A DNA stretch of 64,000 nt from CAVVYW01 sp963752605 (GTDB lineage Bacteria; Actinomycetota; Thermoleophilia; Solirubrobacterales; 70-9): assembly GCA_963752605.1 (NCBI GenBank), contig CAVVYW010000006.1, positions 620,001 to 684,000 on the forward strand. The letters are read 5' to 3'. Each line of letters begins with the position of its first letter. Position 1 is the first letter of the stretch. Below, one piece after another: positions 44,775 through 53,252 of the stretch. The notes under the pieces were generated by a model that was given only the letters and a program-made list of their open reading frames with translations, searched no databases and was not told the DNA's origin. The translations under genes and the position numbers were made by a program.

Positions 44775-46142
44775 CTAGGCGTGGATTGCCCAGCCGTCGA
44801 CCGCGCGGGCCGCGTCCAGCACGGCCTCCGACATGGTCGGGTGCGGATGGACGATCCGGGCGAGCTCCTGATAGCCGCCCTCGAGCGCCATGGCGTTCAC
44901 GAGCTCGCTGATCATGTCGCAGGCGATGTTGCCGACGATGTGGGCGCCGAGGATCTCCCCGTACTCGGGATCGCCGATCAGCTTCACCAGGCCGGCCCGG
45001 TCGTCGTAGACGACCGAGGCCCCGGCGCCGCCCAGCTTGAACTTGCCGACCTTGAACTCCCTGCCCGCGTCCTTGGCCTGCTGCTCGGTCATGCCGACGC
45101 TCGCGACCTGGGGATGGCAGAAGGTGGCCCCGGCGACGAGGTTCACGTCGACCGGGTGGGTGGGGGCGCCCGCCGCGGTCTCCACCGCCACGACGCCCTC
45201 CTCCGAGGCCTTGTGCGCCAGCGCCGGGCCGCGGACCAGGTCGCCGATCGCGTAGATGCCCTCGGCCGAAGTCCGCTGGTATTCGTCGACCTTGATCTGG
45301 CCGTTCTCCTCGGTCTGCACTCCGGCGCCCTCGAGGTTGAGCGGGTCCGTGTCCGGCTTGCGTCCGCCGGCGATCGCGAGGTAGTCGGCCTTCACCTCCT
45401 TGTCCCCGACCTTGACCTTGACGCCCGTCTTCTGTTCGGTCACACCCTCCACCTTGGTCCCGAGCTGAAGGTCGATCCCGTCCTTCTTGAACTGACGCTC
45501 GACCACCCGCGCCATGTCCTGGTCCTCGAGAGGCAATACGTGCTCGAGCATCTCGACGAGGGTCACCTCGGTCCCCATTCGTGCATAGGCAGAGGCGATC
45601 TCGGAGCCGGACGCCCCCGCGCCCGCGACCACCATCGCCTTCGGCATGGTGTCGAGCGACCACGCGCCCCAGGTGTCGACGACACGGTCGGAGAAGTCGA
45701 TGCCGGGGATCGGGACGGCCACGGACCCGGTGGCGAGGACGATCGCCTTCGCCTCATGGGAGTCGCTGCCCACCTTGACCTTGCCGCCGCCCTCCAGGGA
45801 CGCCTCGCCCGTGAGGAAGTCGACCTTGTCCTTCTTCCAGAGCATCTGGACGCCGTCCGCGAGGGTCTTCGAGACCTTCTCGCGCCTGGCCTGGAGCGCC
45901 TTCCAGTCGATGCCGACGTTGGTGGCCTTGATGCCCAGCTCGGCCCCGCTCTCGGCGACCTCGGCGTAGACCTCGGCGGTGTGCAGCACCGTCTTGGCCG
46001 GGATGCAGGCGTAGTTCAGGCAGCGGCCACCCGGCTTGTCGCGCTCGACCACGGCGGTCTTCTGGCCCAGCTGCGCCGCGCGGATCGCGGCCACGTAGCC
46101 GCCGGGGCCGCCTCCGATCACGATCACGTCGAATGACGCCAT
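44775..46142 (-). CDS. lpdA: Dihydrolipoyl dehydrogenase (E3)
   Basis: FAD enzyme that reoxidises dihydrolipoyl groups of both complexes in this locus. 455 aa, intact: FAD site VIVIGGGPGGYVAAIRAAQL, redox disulfide Cys41 and Cys46 in GGRCLNYACIPAKTVLH, NAD site VVAGAGASGSEIASAYARMG, and AIGDLVRGPALAHKASEEG. The dimer-interface catalytic pair is in AHIVGNIACDMISEL and VHPHPTMSEAVLDAA (His-x-x-x-x-E). It stands at the 5' end of the lipoyl locus, 78 bases before the DsbA-fold gene. Only one E3 is seen in the window, so it probably serves both pdh and bkd complexes. Confidence 0.94.
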   Translation of the reverse strand: MASFDVIVIGGGPGGYVAAIRAAQLGQKTAVVERDKPGGRCLNYACIPAKTVLHTAEVYAEVAESGAELGIKATNVGIDWKALQARREKVSKTLADGVQMLWKKDKVDFLTGEASLEGGGKVKVGSDSHEAKAIVLATGSVAVPIPGIDFSDRVVDTWGAWSLDTMPKAMVVAGAGASGSEIASAYARMGTEVTLVEMLEHVLPLEDQDMARVVERQFKKDGIDLQLGTKVEGVTEQKTGVKVKVGDKEVKADYLAIAGGRKPDTDPLNLEGAGVQTEENGQIKVDEYQRTSAEGIYAIGDLVRGPALAHKASEEGVVAVETAAGAPTHPVDVNLVAGATFCHPQVASVGMTEQQAKDAGREFKVGKFKLGGAGASVVYDDRAGLVKLIGDPEYGEILGAHIVGNIACDMISELVNAMALEGGYQELARIVHPHPTMSEAVLDAARAVDGWAIHA

Positions 46143-46167
46143 CCGCTTCCGACTCTATCGGAGGCGG

Positions 46168-46755
46168 CTAGCCGGGCCGCTCGGGCATCTGGATCCGCGC
46201 CATCGCACGGATCAGGAAGTAGAAGAGGGTCCCGAGGCCCGTCAGCAAGACCAAGGACCCGATCACCTGAAGGACTGAGATCGAGGTGGCACCGGCGAGG
46301 CCCAGGGCCGTGCTGAGGATGAGAAGCACGAGGAGCATCTGGAAGCCGAGCACGGCCCAGTAACGCGCCTTCCACATTCCCCAGGCCATCAGCCAGAGCA
46401 CGCCGGCGAAGACCGCCAGGGGAAACGGGCTCGGCTCGTTGCCGCTGACCTCAACCGATCCGAACGCGGCCACCACGGCCGAGACGGTGAAGATGACCGC
46501 GATGATCGCCGAGACCACGGCCCCGACCGTCACGGCGGTGGGCCGTTCGCCCCTCTCGAGCGGCTCCAGCTTGGCTCGCGCCTCCACGTTTCGCGCCTCG
46601 GAGCGGCGCGCCATCCGCTGGGAGAAGGACTCCTGCTCGGACTCGTCCGCGCCGGGCCCTTCGGGCTCGGCCCCGTCGCCGGTGTCAGGGACGCGCTCGA
46701 CAGAGCGTCGCTTGCGCTTGCGGCGCTCGGCCCTCTTGCGCTCGCGGCTGCCCAT
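46168..46755 (-). CDS. Hypothetical four-helix membrane protein
   Basis: From ATG 46755 (MGSRERKRAERRKRKRRSVE), a strongly basic then acidic N-terminus of about 85 residues lies in the cytoplasm. Four hydrophobic helices follow, for example VTVGAVVSAIIAVIFTVSAV, PLAVFAGVLWLMAWGM, VLGFQMLLVLLILSTALGLA and VIGSLVLLTGLGTLFYFLIR. The KR-rich start could bind nucleic acid or phospholipid. The ATG overlaps the thiE stop (ATGA), so it is coupled to thiE, but no role in thiamine metabolism is known to me. No family name assigned. Confidence 0.7.
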   Translation of the reverse strand: MGSRERKRAERRKRKRRSVERVPDTGDGAEPEGPGADESEQESFSQRMARRSEARNVEARAKLEPLERGERPTAVTVGAVVSAIIAVIFTVSAVVAAFGSVEVSGNEPSPFPLAVFAGVLWLMAWGMWKARYWAVLGFQMLLVLLILSTALGLAGATSISVLQVIGSLVLLTGLGTLFYFLIRAMARIQMPERPG

Positions 46756-47469
46756 CAGCGCTCGGCGCGCGCGCCAATTGCCGCCGGATCGACCGCATCG
46801 AATAGCTCCGCGGCGGCGGAGCGTGGGTCCTGGGCGTCGCGGATGGCCCTCACCACGCAGATGCGCGTCGCGCCCGCGGCGGTCACCTCGCCGGCGTTGC
46901 CGGAGTCGATGCCGCCGATCGCGAACCAGGGGAGCTCGGCGATGCCGGCCGCCTTCCGGAGCAGTTCCAGGCCGGTCGCCGGTCGTCCCTCCTTGGTGGG
47001 CGTCTCCCAGATGGGCCCGACGCTGATGTAGTCGACCGGGTAGGAGCGCGGCGGACTCGATCTGCTCGCGGGAGTGGGTGGAGAGGCCGACGATCGCGTC
47101 GGGCCCGACGATCTCGCGGGCCTCGGCGGGGTCCATGTCGTCCTGGCCAACGTGGACCCCGTCGGCGTGGAGCTCGCGGGCCAGGTGGGGGTCGTCGTTG
47201 ACGATGAAGAGGGCACCGTAGGTATCGGCCAGCCGCCGGAACGTCTGGCCGGAGCGCTCGATCACGGTTCTCGGCTGCTCGCGATCACGCAGCTCGATCA
47301 TGCCCGCGCCTCCCGAGAGGGCCGCGCGGAGCAGGCCCTCGGGGTCCTCCCCATGGGGCCGGGCCTCGCAGACGAAATAGAGGCGGGCCCAGTCGAGCCG
47401 CTGGCGGCGCAGGTCGCCGATCCCCTCGGGAGGGGTCAGGCGCGCCTGATTCGCCGCCGTCTCGTCCAT
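46755..47469 (-). CDS. thiE: Thiamine-phosphate synthase; one frameshift
   Basis: Couples thiazole phosphate with HMP pyrophosphate to thiamine phosphate. From ATG 47469: RLYFVCEARPHGEDPEGLLR, GGAGMIELRDREQ, FIVNDDPHLARELHADGVHV, GQDDMDPAEAREIVGPDAIV and GLSTHSREQIESAAL. A one-base loss near 47046 then shifts to VDYISVGPIWETPTKEGRPA, FAIGGIDSGNAGEVTAAGAT and RAIRDAQDP. HVGQxD and VGPIxxTPTKxG are diagnostic. It is transcribed away from the riboswitch-controlled thiO-thiSG genes, so it does not share their TPP switch. Confidence 0.87.
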
Positions 47470-47498
47470 CGCGGCCAAGCCTAGATCAGTCGCGGGGG

Positions 47499-47504
47499 TA
47501 CGAT
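47499..47504 (+). promoter_or_regulatory. Candidate -10 element for the TPP-riboswitch transcript
   Basis: TACGAT fits TANNNT, and initiation about 7 bases downstream would place the transcript start at the first base-paired segment of the TPP riboswitch. It lies in the divergent gap between thiE and thiO. Confidence 0.4.
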
Positions 47505-47510
47505 GGGTGG

Positions 47511-47598
47511 GCAACGGGAGCCCTCCAGGGCTGAGAGGGCGGCCGCGCGCCGCCGACCGTCTGAACCTGATCCGGGTAATGCCGGCGCAGGGAGGTTG
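47511..47598 (+). ncRNA. TPP riboswitch (THI element)
   Basis: Contains the conserved core in order: CGGGAG entry, the GGCTGAGAGGGC pyrimidine-sensing loop at about 47529-47540, and CTGAACCTGATCCGG with GGTAATGCCGGCG (about 47561-47587). AGGGAGG closes P1. The G-C-rich P3 extension (GGCCGCGCGCC) is present. It ends 38 bases before the thiO ATG and so is placed to control translation or transcription of thiO and thiSG in response to thiamine pyrophosphate. Confidence 0.93.
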
Positions 47599-47635
47599 GA
47601 GCGCATCGGCCGCCGACACACATGGAAAGCGGACG

Positions 47636-48796
47636 ATGAGCAAGCCAGACTCCAGATACGACGCGGTCGTCGTGGGTGGCGGCGTGATCGGCCTGTCCTG
47701 CGCCTGGCGCGCCGCGAGGCGCGGCGCGAGCGTCGCCGTCCTCGAGCGTGAGCGCCCCGCAGCGGGCGCGACCGGAGTGGCCGCGGGGATGCTGGCGCCG
47801 GTTGGCGAGGCCTCGTGGGGCGAGGAGTCACTGCTCGCGATCAACTTGGCATCGCTGCGCCGCTGGCCGGAGTTCGCCCGGGAGCTGGAGGAGGACGCCT
47901 CGGAGCCGGTCGGATACTCGGAGTGCGGCGCGGTCCACGTTGCGCTCGACCGCGACGAGGCCGAGGCGCTGGCACGCCGCTACGAGCTGCATCAACGCCT
48001 TGGGCTCGATTCCGAGTGGCTGCGGGGAAGCCAGTGCCGCCGGCTCGAGCCGGGTCTGGCGACCGCGGTGACGGCGGGAGTCCGCGCGCCGCACGAGGCG
48101 GCGGCGGACCCACGCCGGCTCAGCGCAGCCCTGCTCGCCGCGCTTGAGCGCCATGGCGTCGACGTCCACTCCGGCGCCGAGGTGCAGAGCGCCGCTGCCG
48201 GGGACGGCAGCTGGAGGCTCGACGTCGCCGACGGGAGGAGCTTCGAGGCCGGCTCGGTGGTCCTGGCGGCCGGCTGCTGGTCGGGCGCGGCCGAGTGGCT
48301 CCCCGCCGACGCACGGCCGCCCGTTCGGCCGGTCAAGGGAGAGATCCTCACTCTCCGCGGACCCAGCCAGGACCCCGTCTGTGCGCGGATCGTGGCCGGC
48401 GAACGCGTCTACCTGGTGCCGCGCGACGACGGCAGGCTCCTGGTCGGTGCGACCATCGAGGAGCGGGGCTTCGACGCCACCGTCACCGCGGGAGGGGTCC
48501 ATGAGCTGCTGCGGGAGGCCTACCGGCTGCTGCCAGACATCGCGGAGCTGGAGTTCCTCGAGGGGAGCGCCGGGCTGCGGCCGGGGACCCCGGACAACTC
48601 GCCCCTGATCGGCAGGGGCGCCGTACCCGGCCTGATCGTCGCCACGGGGCACTACCGCAACGGCGTGCTGCTTGCTCCCACCACGGCGGATTCGGTCGCG
48701 GCGCTGCTCGCGGGCGATGAGGCGCCGATCGACCTCGAGCCGTTCTCCCCGACACGCTTCGCGTCGAGTCCCCGCGGTGTGGAGGTCGGCGGGTGA
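47636..48796 (+). CDS. thiO: Glycine oxidase ThiO
   Basis: FAD-dependent oxidase that converts glycine to the iminoacetate (dehydroglycine) used by thiazole synthase. 386 aa from ATG 47636. FAD site VVVGGGVIGLSCAWRAARRG, then GATGVAAGMLAPVGEASWGE (the GMLAP motif of ThiO), APHEAAADPRRL, VRPVKGEILTLRGP, VYLVPRDDGRLLVGATIEER and GLRPGTPDNSPLIGR. The C-terminal substrate region GLIVATGHYRNGVLLAPTTA is typical. The longer open frame upstream is only the riboswitch leader. The stop overlaps the thiSG start (GTGA). Presence of ThiO and absence of ThiH here implies an oxygen-dependent thiazole pathway. Confidence 0.92.
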   Translation: MSKPDSRYDAVVVGGGVIGLSCAWRAARRGASVAVLERERPAAGATGVAAGMLAPVGEASWGEESLLAINLASLRRWPEFARELEEDASEPVGYSECGAVHVALDRDEAEALARRYELHQRLGLDSEWLRGSQCRRLEPGLATAVTAGVRAPHEAAADPRRLSAALLAALERHGVDVHSGAEVQSAAAGDGSWRLDVADGRSFEAGSVVLAAGCWSGAAEWLPADARPPVRPVKGEILTLRGPSQDPVCARIVAGERVYLVPRDDGRLLVGATIEERGFDATVTAGGVHELLREAYRLLPDIAELEFLEGSAGLRPGTPDNSPLIGRGAVPGLIVATGHYRNGVLLAPTTADSVAALLAGDEAPIDLEPFSPTRFASSPRGVEVGG

Positions 48797-49770
48797 TCCG
48801 GGTGGAGGTGAACGGAGAGGCGGTCTCCCTCCCAGAGGGCGCGACCGTCACGGAGACGATCGACGCGGCCGGTGTCTCCGGGACGCGGGATGGCCTCGCG
48901 GTGGCGGTGGACGGCGAGGTTGTGCCTCGCAGCGAATGGGACGCCACGCCGCTTGCCGACGGCCAGCGGGTCGAGGTGCTGGCGGCGATTCAGGGGGGCG
49001 CGGGCGAGGGCTTCGAGCTGGGGGGGAGGGCCTGGGGGTCGCGGCTGATCGTCGGCACGGGCGGGTTCCGCTCGCTCGAGCAGATGGAGGAGGCCCTGGT
49101 CGCCTCGGGGACGGAGATCGTCACTCTGGCGCTGCGCCGGGTCGACCCGGATGCCGAGGGCTCGGTGCTGGACGTGATCCGCCGGCTCGGCCTGTTCGCT
49201 CTGCCGAACACCGCGGGTTGCTACACCGCCCGCGACGCGGTGCGGACCGCCAAGCTCGCCAGAGAGGCGTTCGAGACGGACTGGATCAAGCTCGAGGTGA
49301 TCGGGGACGACCGCACCCTGTTCCCGGACGTGGTCGAGCTGGTGGAGGCCGCCGAGATCCTCGTGGACGACGGCTTCACCGTGCTCCCCTACACGAACGA
49401 CGACCCGATCCTGGCCCGGCGCCTCGAGGAGGCGGGCTGCGCCGCGGTGATGCCGCTCGGCTCGCCGATCGGCTCGGGGATGGGGATCCGCAATCCCTAC
49501 AACCTGCAGATCATCGCCGAGCGGTCCGGGGTTCCGGTGATCCTCGACGCTGGCGTCGGCACCGCCTCGGACGCCGCGCTGGCGATGGAGCTCGGCTGCG
49601 ATGCGGTGCTGCTCGCAAGCTCGGTTTCCCGGGCGGAGGATCCCGCCGGCATGGCGGCGGCGATGCGCTCGGCGGTCGAGGCGGGGTGGGCCGCCCGGCA
49701 GGCCGGCCGGATCCCGCGCCGCCTGCACGCCGAGGCCTCGACCCCGGTCGAGGGGCTGCCGAACCTGTAG
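48793..49770 (+). CDS. thiG: ThiS-ThiG fusion: sulfur carrier and thiazole synthase
   Basis: Single 325-aa frame. Residues 1-69 form ThiS (MIRVEVNGEAVSLPEGATVT, VVPRSEWDATPLADGQRVEV), ending in QGG. Residues about 75-325 form ThiG (SRLIVGTGGFRSLEQMEEAL, ALRRVDPDAEGS, LPNTAGCYTARDAVRTAKLA, DWIKLEVIGDDRTLFPD with the Schiff-base Lys, GCAAVMPLGSPIGSGMGI, VPVILDAGVGTASDAALAM). The two parts are joined by about five residues after the Gly-Gly that in free ThiS is the C-terminal thiocarboxylate. The fusion architecture is known in other bacteria; how the internal Gly-Gly is activated is an open point. No thiF or thiH is present in the window. Confidence 0.9.
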   Translation: MIRVEVNGEAVSLPEGATVTETIDAAGVSGTRDGLAVAVDGEVVPRSEWDATPLADGQRVEVLAAIQGGAGEGFELGGRAWGSRLIVGTGGFRSLEQMEEALVASGTEIVTLALRRVDPDAEGSVLDVIRRLGLFALPNTAGCYTARDAVRTAKLAREAFETDWIKLEVIGDDRTLFPDVVELVEAAEILVDDGFTVLPYTNDDPILARRLEEAGCAAVMPLGSPIGSGMGIRNPYNLQIIAERSGVPVILDAGVGTASDAALAMELGCDAVLLASSVSRAEDPAGMAAAMRSAVEAGWAARQAGRIPRRLHAEASTPVEGLPNL

Positions 49771-50367
49771 CTACCTGAGCCGGGAGCTCGCCCGGTCCAC
49801 TCCCTCGCCGACCGCGCCGAAGACCCAGCCGACGCCGTGCGCGGCCCGGCCGACCAGCGAGCCGTCGATCGGGGCGGCGGCTCGATCGGGGGAGGAGCCG
49901 AGGTTGACCGCGGCCTGCCTGACCGCCTTCACCTCGGGCTTCACGGTGTCCGCCCACTCGTCGCAGAACTCGGCCAGTCCCGTGTCGCCCCTGGCTCGGG
50001 CGAGCGCCGCCAGGTGCCTCAGCAGGGTGCGGATGTGCTCGATGTCGAGCACCGCGAACCGCATGACCATCCCGGTATCCACAGTCCGGTCCGTGACGGC
50101 TCCGCGGAGATCCGCGAGGCGGGCGCCGAGACCGAGCGCCATCGGGCCGCCGTGGAGCCCGTACTCCGCGGTCCTCGAGCCGAGGGCGGCGAGCAGCCGC
50201 TCCACCTGGGCCGCCGCATGCTCGAGCACCGGCGCCTCGGGCATCCCGTCGAGCGCGGAGGTCAGCCGGCGCCAGCGGTTGATCAGCTGGCGGGCGGCGA
50301 CGTAGAGCTCGCGATAGGCGCGGTGCTCGGCGGGGTGCAGCCCGGTGCGGTTCCCATCCCGGTTCAT
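49771..50367 (-). CDS. Hypothetical alpha-helical protein
   Basis: 198-aa protein from ATG 50367 (MNRDGNRTGLHPAEHRAYRE). It is almost entirely helical, with ARQLINRWRRLTSALDGMPE, VLEHAAAQVERLLAALGSRT and VLDIEHIRTLLRHLAALARA. The C-terminus is GVGWVFGAVGEGVDRASSRL. No signal peptide or membrane helix, and no named domain is recognised. It ends directly against the thiSG stop in convergent orientation, with no intergenic bases. Upstream is the promoter region of the sulfate-transport operon, divergent from it. Confidence 0.6.
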   Translation of the reverse strand: MNRDGNRTGLHPAEHRAYRELYVAARQLINRWRRLTSALDGMPEAPVLEHAAAQVERLLAALGSRTAEYGLHGGPMALGLGARLADLRGAVTDRTVDTGMVMRFAVLDIEHIRTLLRHLAALARARGDTGLAEFCDEWADTVKPEVKAVRQAAVNLGSSPDRAAAPIDGSLVGRAAHGVGWVFGAVGEGVDRASSRLR

Positions 50368-50412
50368 GGGGGGCAGTATCGCCGTACCCCGCGACCACGG
50401 CCTTTCCGATGT

Positions 50413-50433
50413 TTCCCATTCAAAAAGTGGGAA
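50413..50433. promoter_or_regulatory. Candidate operator (TTCCCA-N9-TGGGAA) in the sulfate transporter promoter
   Basis: A perfect 6-base inverted repeat with a 9-base A-rich spacer. It lies just upstream of TACGCT (50439-50444), a likely -10, so it covers the -35 region. Initiation there leaves a leader of about 48 bases to the ATG at 50500 with AAGGGA before it. The regulator is not proven; the nearby Rrf2 protein is a candidate. Confidence 0.4.
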
Positions 50434-50499
50434 TCTGCTACGCTGCCGCGTCGCTTTGTCAACTAACCAAATCAAGAAAGGCTAAAAGGGAATAGCGAA

Positions 50500-51522
50500 A
50501 TGACCAAGGAGAAGGACAAGCGTCTGCCGCGCTTCGCCGCCAGGCTCGCGACCGCGGGGATCGTTCTAGCAGCGACGCTCGGGATCGCAGCGTGCGGCGG
50601 CTCCAGCAACAGCGAGAAGGTCGACGTGGTCGCCTACTCGACGCCGCAGCAAGCGTACGAGGACGGCCTGATTCCGGCCTTCGAGGACACCAGCGACGGC
50701 TCCGACGCGGACTTCAGCTCCTCGTTCGGATCGTCCGGCGACCAGAGCCGCGCCGTCGAGGCGGGCCAGGACGCCGACTACGTCTCGTTCTCGATCGAGC
50801 CCGACATGCAGCGTCTTGTTGACGCCGACGTTGTCGCGCCCGACTGGAACAAGCGCCAGTACGACGGCAATGTCACCGACTCGGTGGTCGTCTTCATGGT
50901 GCGGCCCGGCAATCCCGAGGGGATTCAGTCCTGGGAGGACCTGGCCAGCAAGGACGTCGAGATCATCAACCCGAACCCCGCCACCTCGGGTGGCGCCCGC
51001 TGGAACATCATGGCCGCCTACGGGTCGCAGCTCACCAACGGCAAGTCGCCCGAGGAGTCGCTCGACTTCGTCAAGCAGATCATCGACAAGACGAGCGTCC
51101 AGGACGACAGCGCGCGTGACTCGCTGGCGACCTTCCAGGGCGGGAAGGGCGACGTCCTGATCGGCTACGAGAACGAGGCCCTCCAAGCTCAGGAGGAGGG
51201 CGTCGAGCTCGAGTTCGTCATCCCGGACGACACGATCCTGATCGAGAACCCCGCCGCGGTCACCGTCGATGCCGACGACACCGCGACGAAGTTCCTCGAC
51301 TTCGCGCAGTCGGCCGAGGGGCAGCAGCTCTTCGCCGACGCCGGCTACCGGCCGGTCGACCCTGCCGTACTGCAGGAGAACGCCGACAAGTTCCCGGAGC
51401 CCGCGAATCTGTTCACGATCGACGAGTTCGGCGGCTGGAGCGTCGTGGCCGACGAGTTCTTCGATGAGGAGAACGGCTCCGTGTTCCAGATCCAGCGAGA
51501 GCTGGGGAACCCGACGGAGTAG
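50500..51522 (+). CDS. Sulfate/thiosulfate ABC transporter, substrate-binding lipoprotein
   Basis: 340-aa binding protein. After basic residues, a signal helix (LATAGIVLAATLGIAACGG) ends in a lipobox with Cys near residue 31, so the mature protein is a lipoprotein. The family core follows: VDVVAYSTPQQAYEDGLIPA, SSSFGSSGDQSRAVEAGQDA, DSVVVFMVRPGNPEGIQSWE, IINPNPATSGGARWNIMAAY (typical sulfate-binding NPKTSGGARWN-type motif) and DVLIGYENEAL. GQQLFADAGYRPVDPAVLQE lies near the end. It delivers sulfate to the CysT-CysW-CysA membrane complex encoded immediately downstream. Confidence 0.92.
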   Translation: MTKEKDKRLPRFAARLATAGIVLAATLGIAACGGSSNSEKVDVVAYSTPQQAYEDGLIPAFEDTSDGSDADFSSSFGSSGDQSRAVEAGQDADYVSFSIEPDMQRLVDADVVAPDWNKRQYDGNVTDSVVVFMVRPGNPEGIQSWEDLASKDVEIINPNPATSGGARWNIMAAYGSQLTNGKSPEESLDFVKQIIDKTSVQDDSARDSLATFQGGKGDVLIGYENEALQAQEEGVELEFVIPDDTILIENPAAVTVDADDTATKFLDFAQSAEGQQLFADAGYRPVDPAVLQENADKFPEPANLFTIDEFGGWSVVADEFFDEENGSVFQIQRELGNPTE

Positions 51523-51540
51523 CCGAGAGGAATCGAGTCA

Positions 51541-52380
51541 GTGTCGTCCGCTGACACAGCCGTAGCGAAGCCGCCGAGGGTGGGACTCCGGTTCCCCTTC
51601 GGCGGCGACGCGCTCATGCGTGGCGTCTCGCTGACGTGGCTCAGCGTGATCGTCCTGATTCCGCTGGCCGCAGTGGTGGCCAAGTCCTTCGACGAGGGGC
51701 CCGCCGCGTTCTGGGACGCGATCTCAGAGCCCGAGGCATGGGCTGCGATCAGGCTGACCGTGATCTCGTCGCTGATCATCGTCGCGATCAACGCGGTGAT
51801 GGGGACCCTGATCGCCTGGGTTCTGGTCCGTGACGAGTTTCGCGGTAAGAGCATCGTCAACTCCCTGATCGACCTGCCATTCGCGCTGCCGACGATCGTC
51901 GCCGGGCTGACGCTGCTGGCCCTCTACGGCGCGGACTCCCCGATCGGGATCGAGGCCGCGTACACGAAGGCCGCGGTGGTGATGGCGCTGCTGTTCGTCA
52001 CGCTGCCATTCGTCGTGCGGGCAGTGCAACCGGTCCTGCTCGAGGTCGATCAGGAGATGGAGGAGGCGGCCGCGTCGCTCGGCGCGCCCAACCACCGGAT
52101 CTTCCGCAGCATCCTGCTGCCCAACCTCACCCCGGCGATCATCGCCGGTTGCGCCCTCGCGTTCGCCCGCGCGATCGGAGAGTTCGGGTCCCTGGTCCTG
52201 CTGACGGGAAACATCCCGTTCGACACCCAGGTCGCCTCCGTCTACATCTTCGGACGGATCGAGTCCGACAACGTCACCGGCGCGGCGGCCGTCTCGGTCC
52301 TGCTGCTGATGATCTCGGTCGCGATCCTCTTCGCCCTCAACCTGTTCGGCCGCTGGAGGAGCCGTCATGAGCGAGGCTAG
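51541..52380 (+). CDS. cysT: Sulfate ABC transporter permease CysT
   Basis: 279-aa inner-membrane permease with six helices. GTG start 18 bases after the binding-protein stop. Motifs: LTWLSVIVLIPLAAVVAKSF, AINAVMGTLIAWVLVRDEFR, IDLPFALPTIVAGLTLLALY and the cytoplasmic EAA loop EEAAASLGAPNHRIFRSILL with the following P-N-L. GEFGSLVLLTGNIPFDTQVA near the C-terminus is characteristic of the sulfate subfamily. The stop lies 14 bases inside cysW. Confidence 0.92.
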   Translation: MSSADTAVAKPPRVGLRFPFGGDALMRGVSLTWLSVIVLIPLAAVVAKSFDEGPAAFWDAISEPEAWAAIRLTVISSLIIVAINAVMGTLIAWVLVRDEFRGKSIVNSLIDLPFALPTIVAGLTLLALYGADSPIGIEAAYTKAAVVMALLFVTLPFVVRAVQPVLLEVDQEMEEAAASLGAPNHRIFRSILLPNLTPAIIAGCALAFARAIGEFGSLVLLTGNIPFDTQVASVYIFGRIESDNVTGAAAVSVLLLMISVAILFALNLFGRWRSRHERG

Positions 52381-53251
52381 CCGCCTGCAGCGGTTCGGGT
52401 TGCGCGGGATCGCGCTCTTCTACCTGACGGCCCTGCTGGTCGTCCCGGTGGGGATCATCTTCTGGAAGACCTTCGAGGACGGGATCGGCCCCCCGCTTGA
52501 GGCGATCACCAGCCCGGAAGGCATGCACGCGTTCTATCTGACCATCGTCTGCGTCGCGATCGCCGTACCGCTCAACACCGTCTTCGGCGTCGTCACCGCG
52601 CTCCTGCTCGTGCGGCACAACTTCCGCGGCAAGGCACTGGTGAACTCGCTGATCGATCTGCCGTTCGCGATCTCGCCCGTTGTGATCGGCCTGGCGCTGA
52701 TCCTGGTCTGGGGCCAGGACGGCTGGTTTGGGCAGACGCTTGAGGACGCCGGATTCCAGGTGATCTACGCGGTGCCGGGGATGATCCTGGCGACGGTCTT
52801 CGTTTCGCTGCCGTTCGTGGTTCGAGAGGTGATGCCGGTGCTGCAGGAGATCGGCACCGACCAGGAGCAGGCTGCCGAGACCCTCGGCGCCAACAGGTGG
52901 CAGACCTTCTGGAAGGTCACCCTGCCTGCGATCCGCTGGGGCGTCGCCTACGGCGTGATCCTTGCGACCGCCAGGGCACTCGGCGAGTTCGGAGCCGTAG
53001 CGGTTGTGTCGGGGAAGGTCTCCGGCGAAACGGAGACGCTTCCGCTCTTCGTAGAGAACGAGTACACGAACTTCAATCTCGCGGGTGCGTACGCAGCGGC
53101 GATCGTGCTCGCGATCCTCGCCCTCCTGGTCCTGTTCAGCATGAACATGCTGCAGCGACGGGCGCGGAAGGCCGAGGACACAGACGACGACGGGGATGAG
53201 GCGCCGACGACTGGCGTGTTCGTTCCACATCCCATCGAGAAGGAGGCCTGA
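52367..53251 (+). CDS. cysW: Sulfate ABC transporter permease CysW
   Basis: 294-aa second permease. FYLTALLVVPVGIIFWKTFE, NTVFGVVTALLLVRHNFRGK, IDLPFAISPVVIGLALILVW and the EAA loop EQAAETLGANRWQTFWKVTL are as expected. ARALGEFGAVAVVSGKVSGE matches the CysW signature. The C-terminus carries an acidic cytoplasmic tail (RKAEDTDDDGDEAPTTG). ATG 52367 overlaps the end of cysT, and the stop is separated by one base from the cysA ATG. Confidence 0.92.
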   Translation: MSEASRLQRFGLRGIALFYLTALLVVPVGIIFWKTFEDGIGPPLEAITSPEGMHAFYLTIVCVAIAVPLNTVFGVVTALLLVRHNFRGKALVNSLIDLPFAISPVVIGLALILVWGQDGWFGQTLEDAGFQVIYAVPGMILATVFVSLPFVVREVMPVLQEIGTDQEQAAETLGANRWQTFWKVTLPAIRWGVAYGVILATARALGEFGAVAVVSGKVSGETETLPLFVENEYTNFNLAGAYAAAIVLAILALLVLFSMNMLQRRARKAEDTDDDGDEAPTTGVFVPHPIEKEA

Positions 53252-53252
53252 C

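Noticed and set aside
44781..46136. 451-codon plus-strand frame opposite lpdA
   Set aside because: Mirror frame of an intact dihydrolipoyl dehydrogenase; no recognisable domain.
46168..47844. 558-codon minus-strand frame that would join thiE and the membrane protein
   Set aside because: It is the thiE frame before its indel plus the downstream gene; the ATGA junction at 46755 and the continuation of thiE in another frame show two genes.
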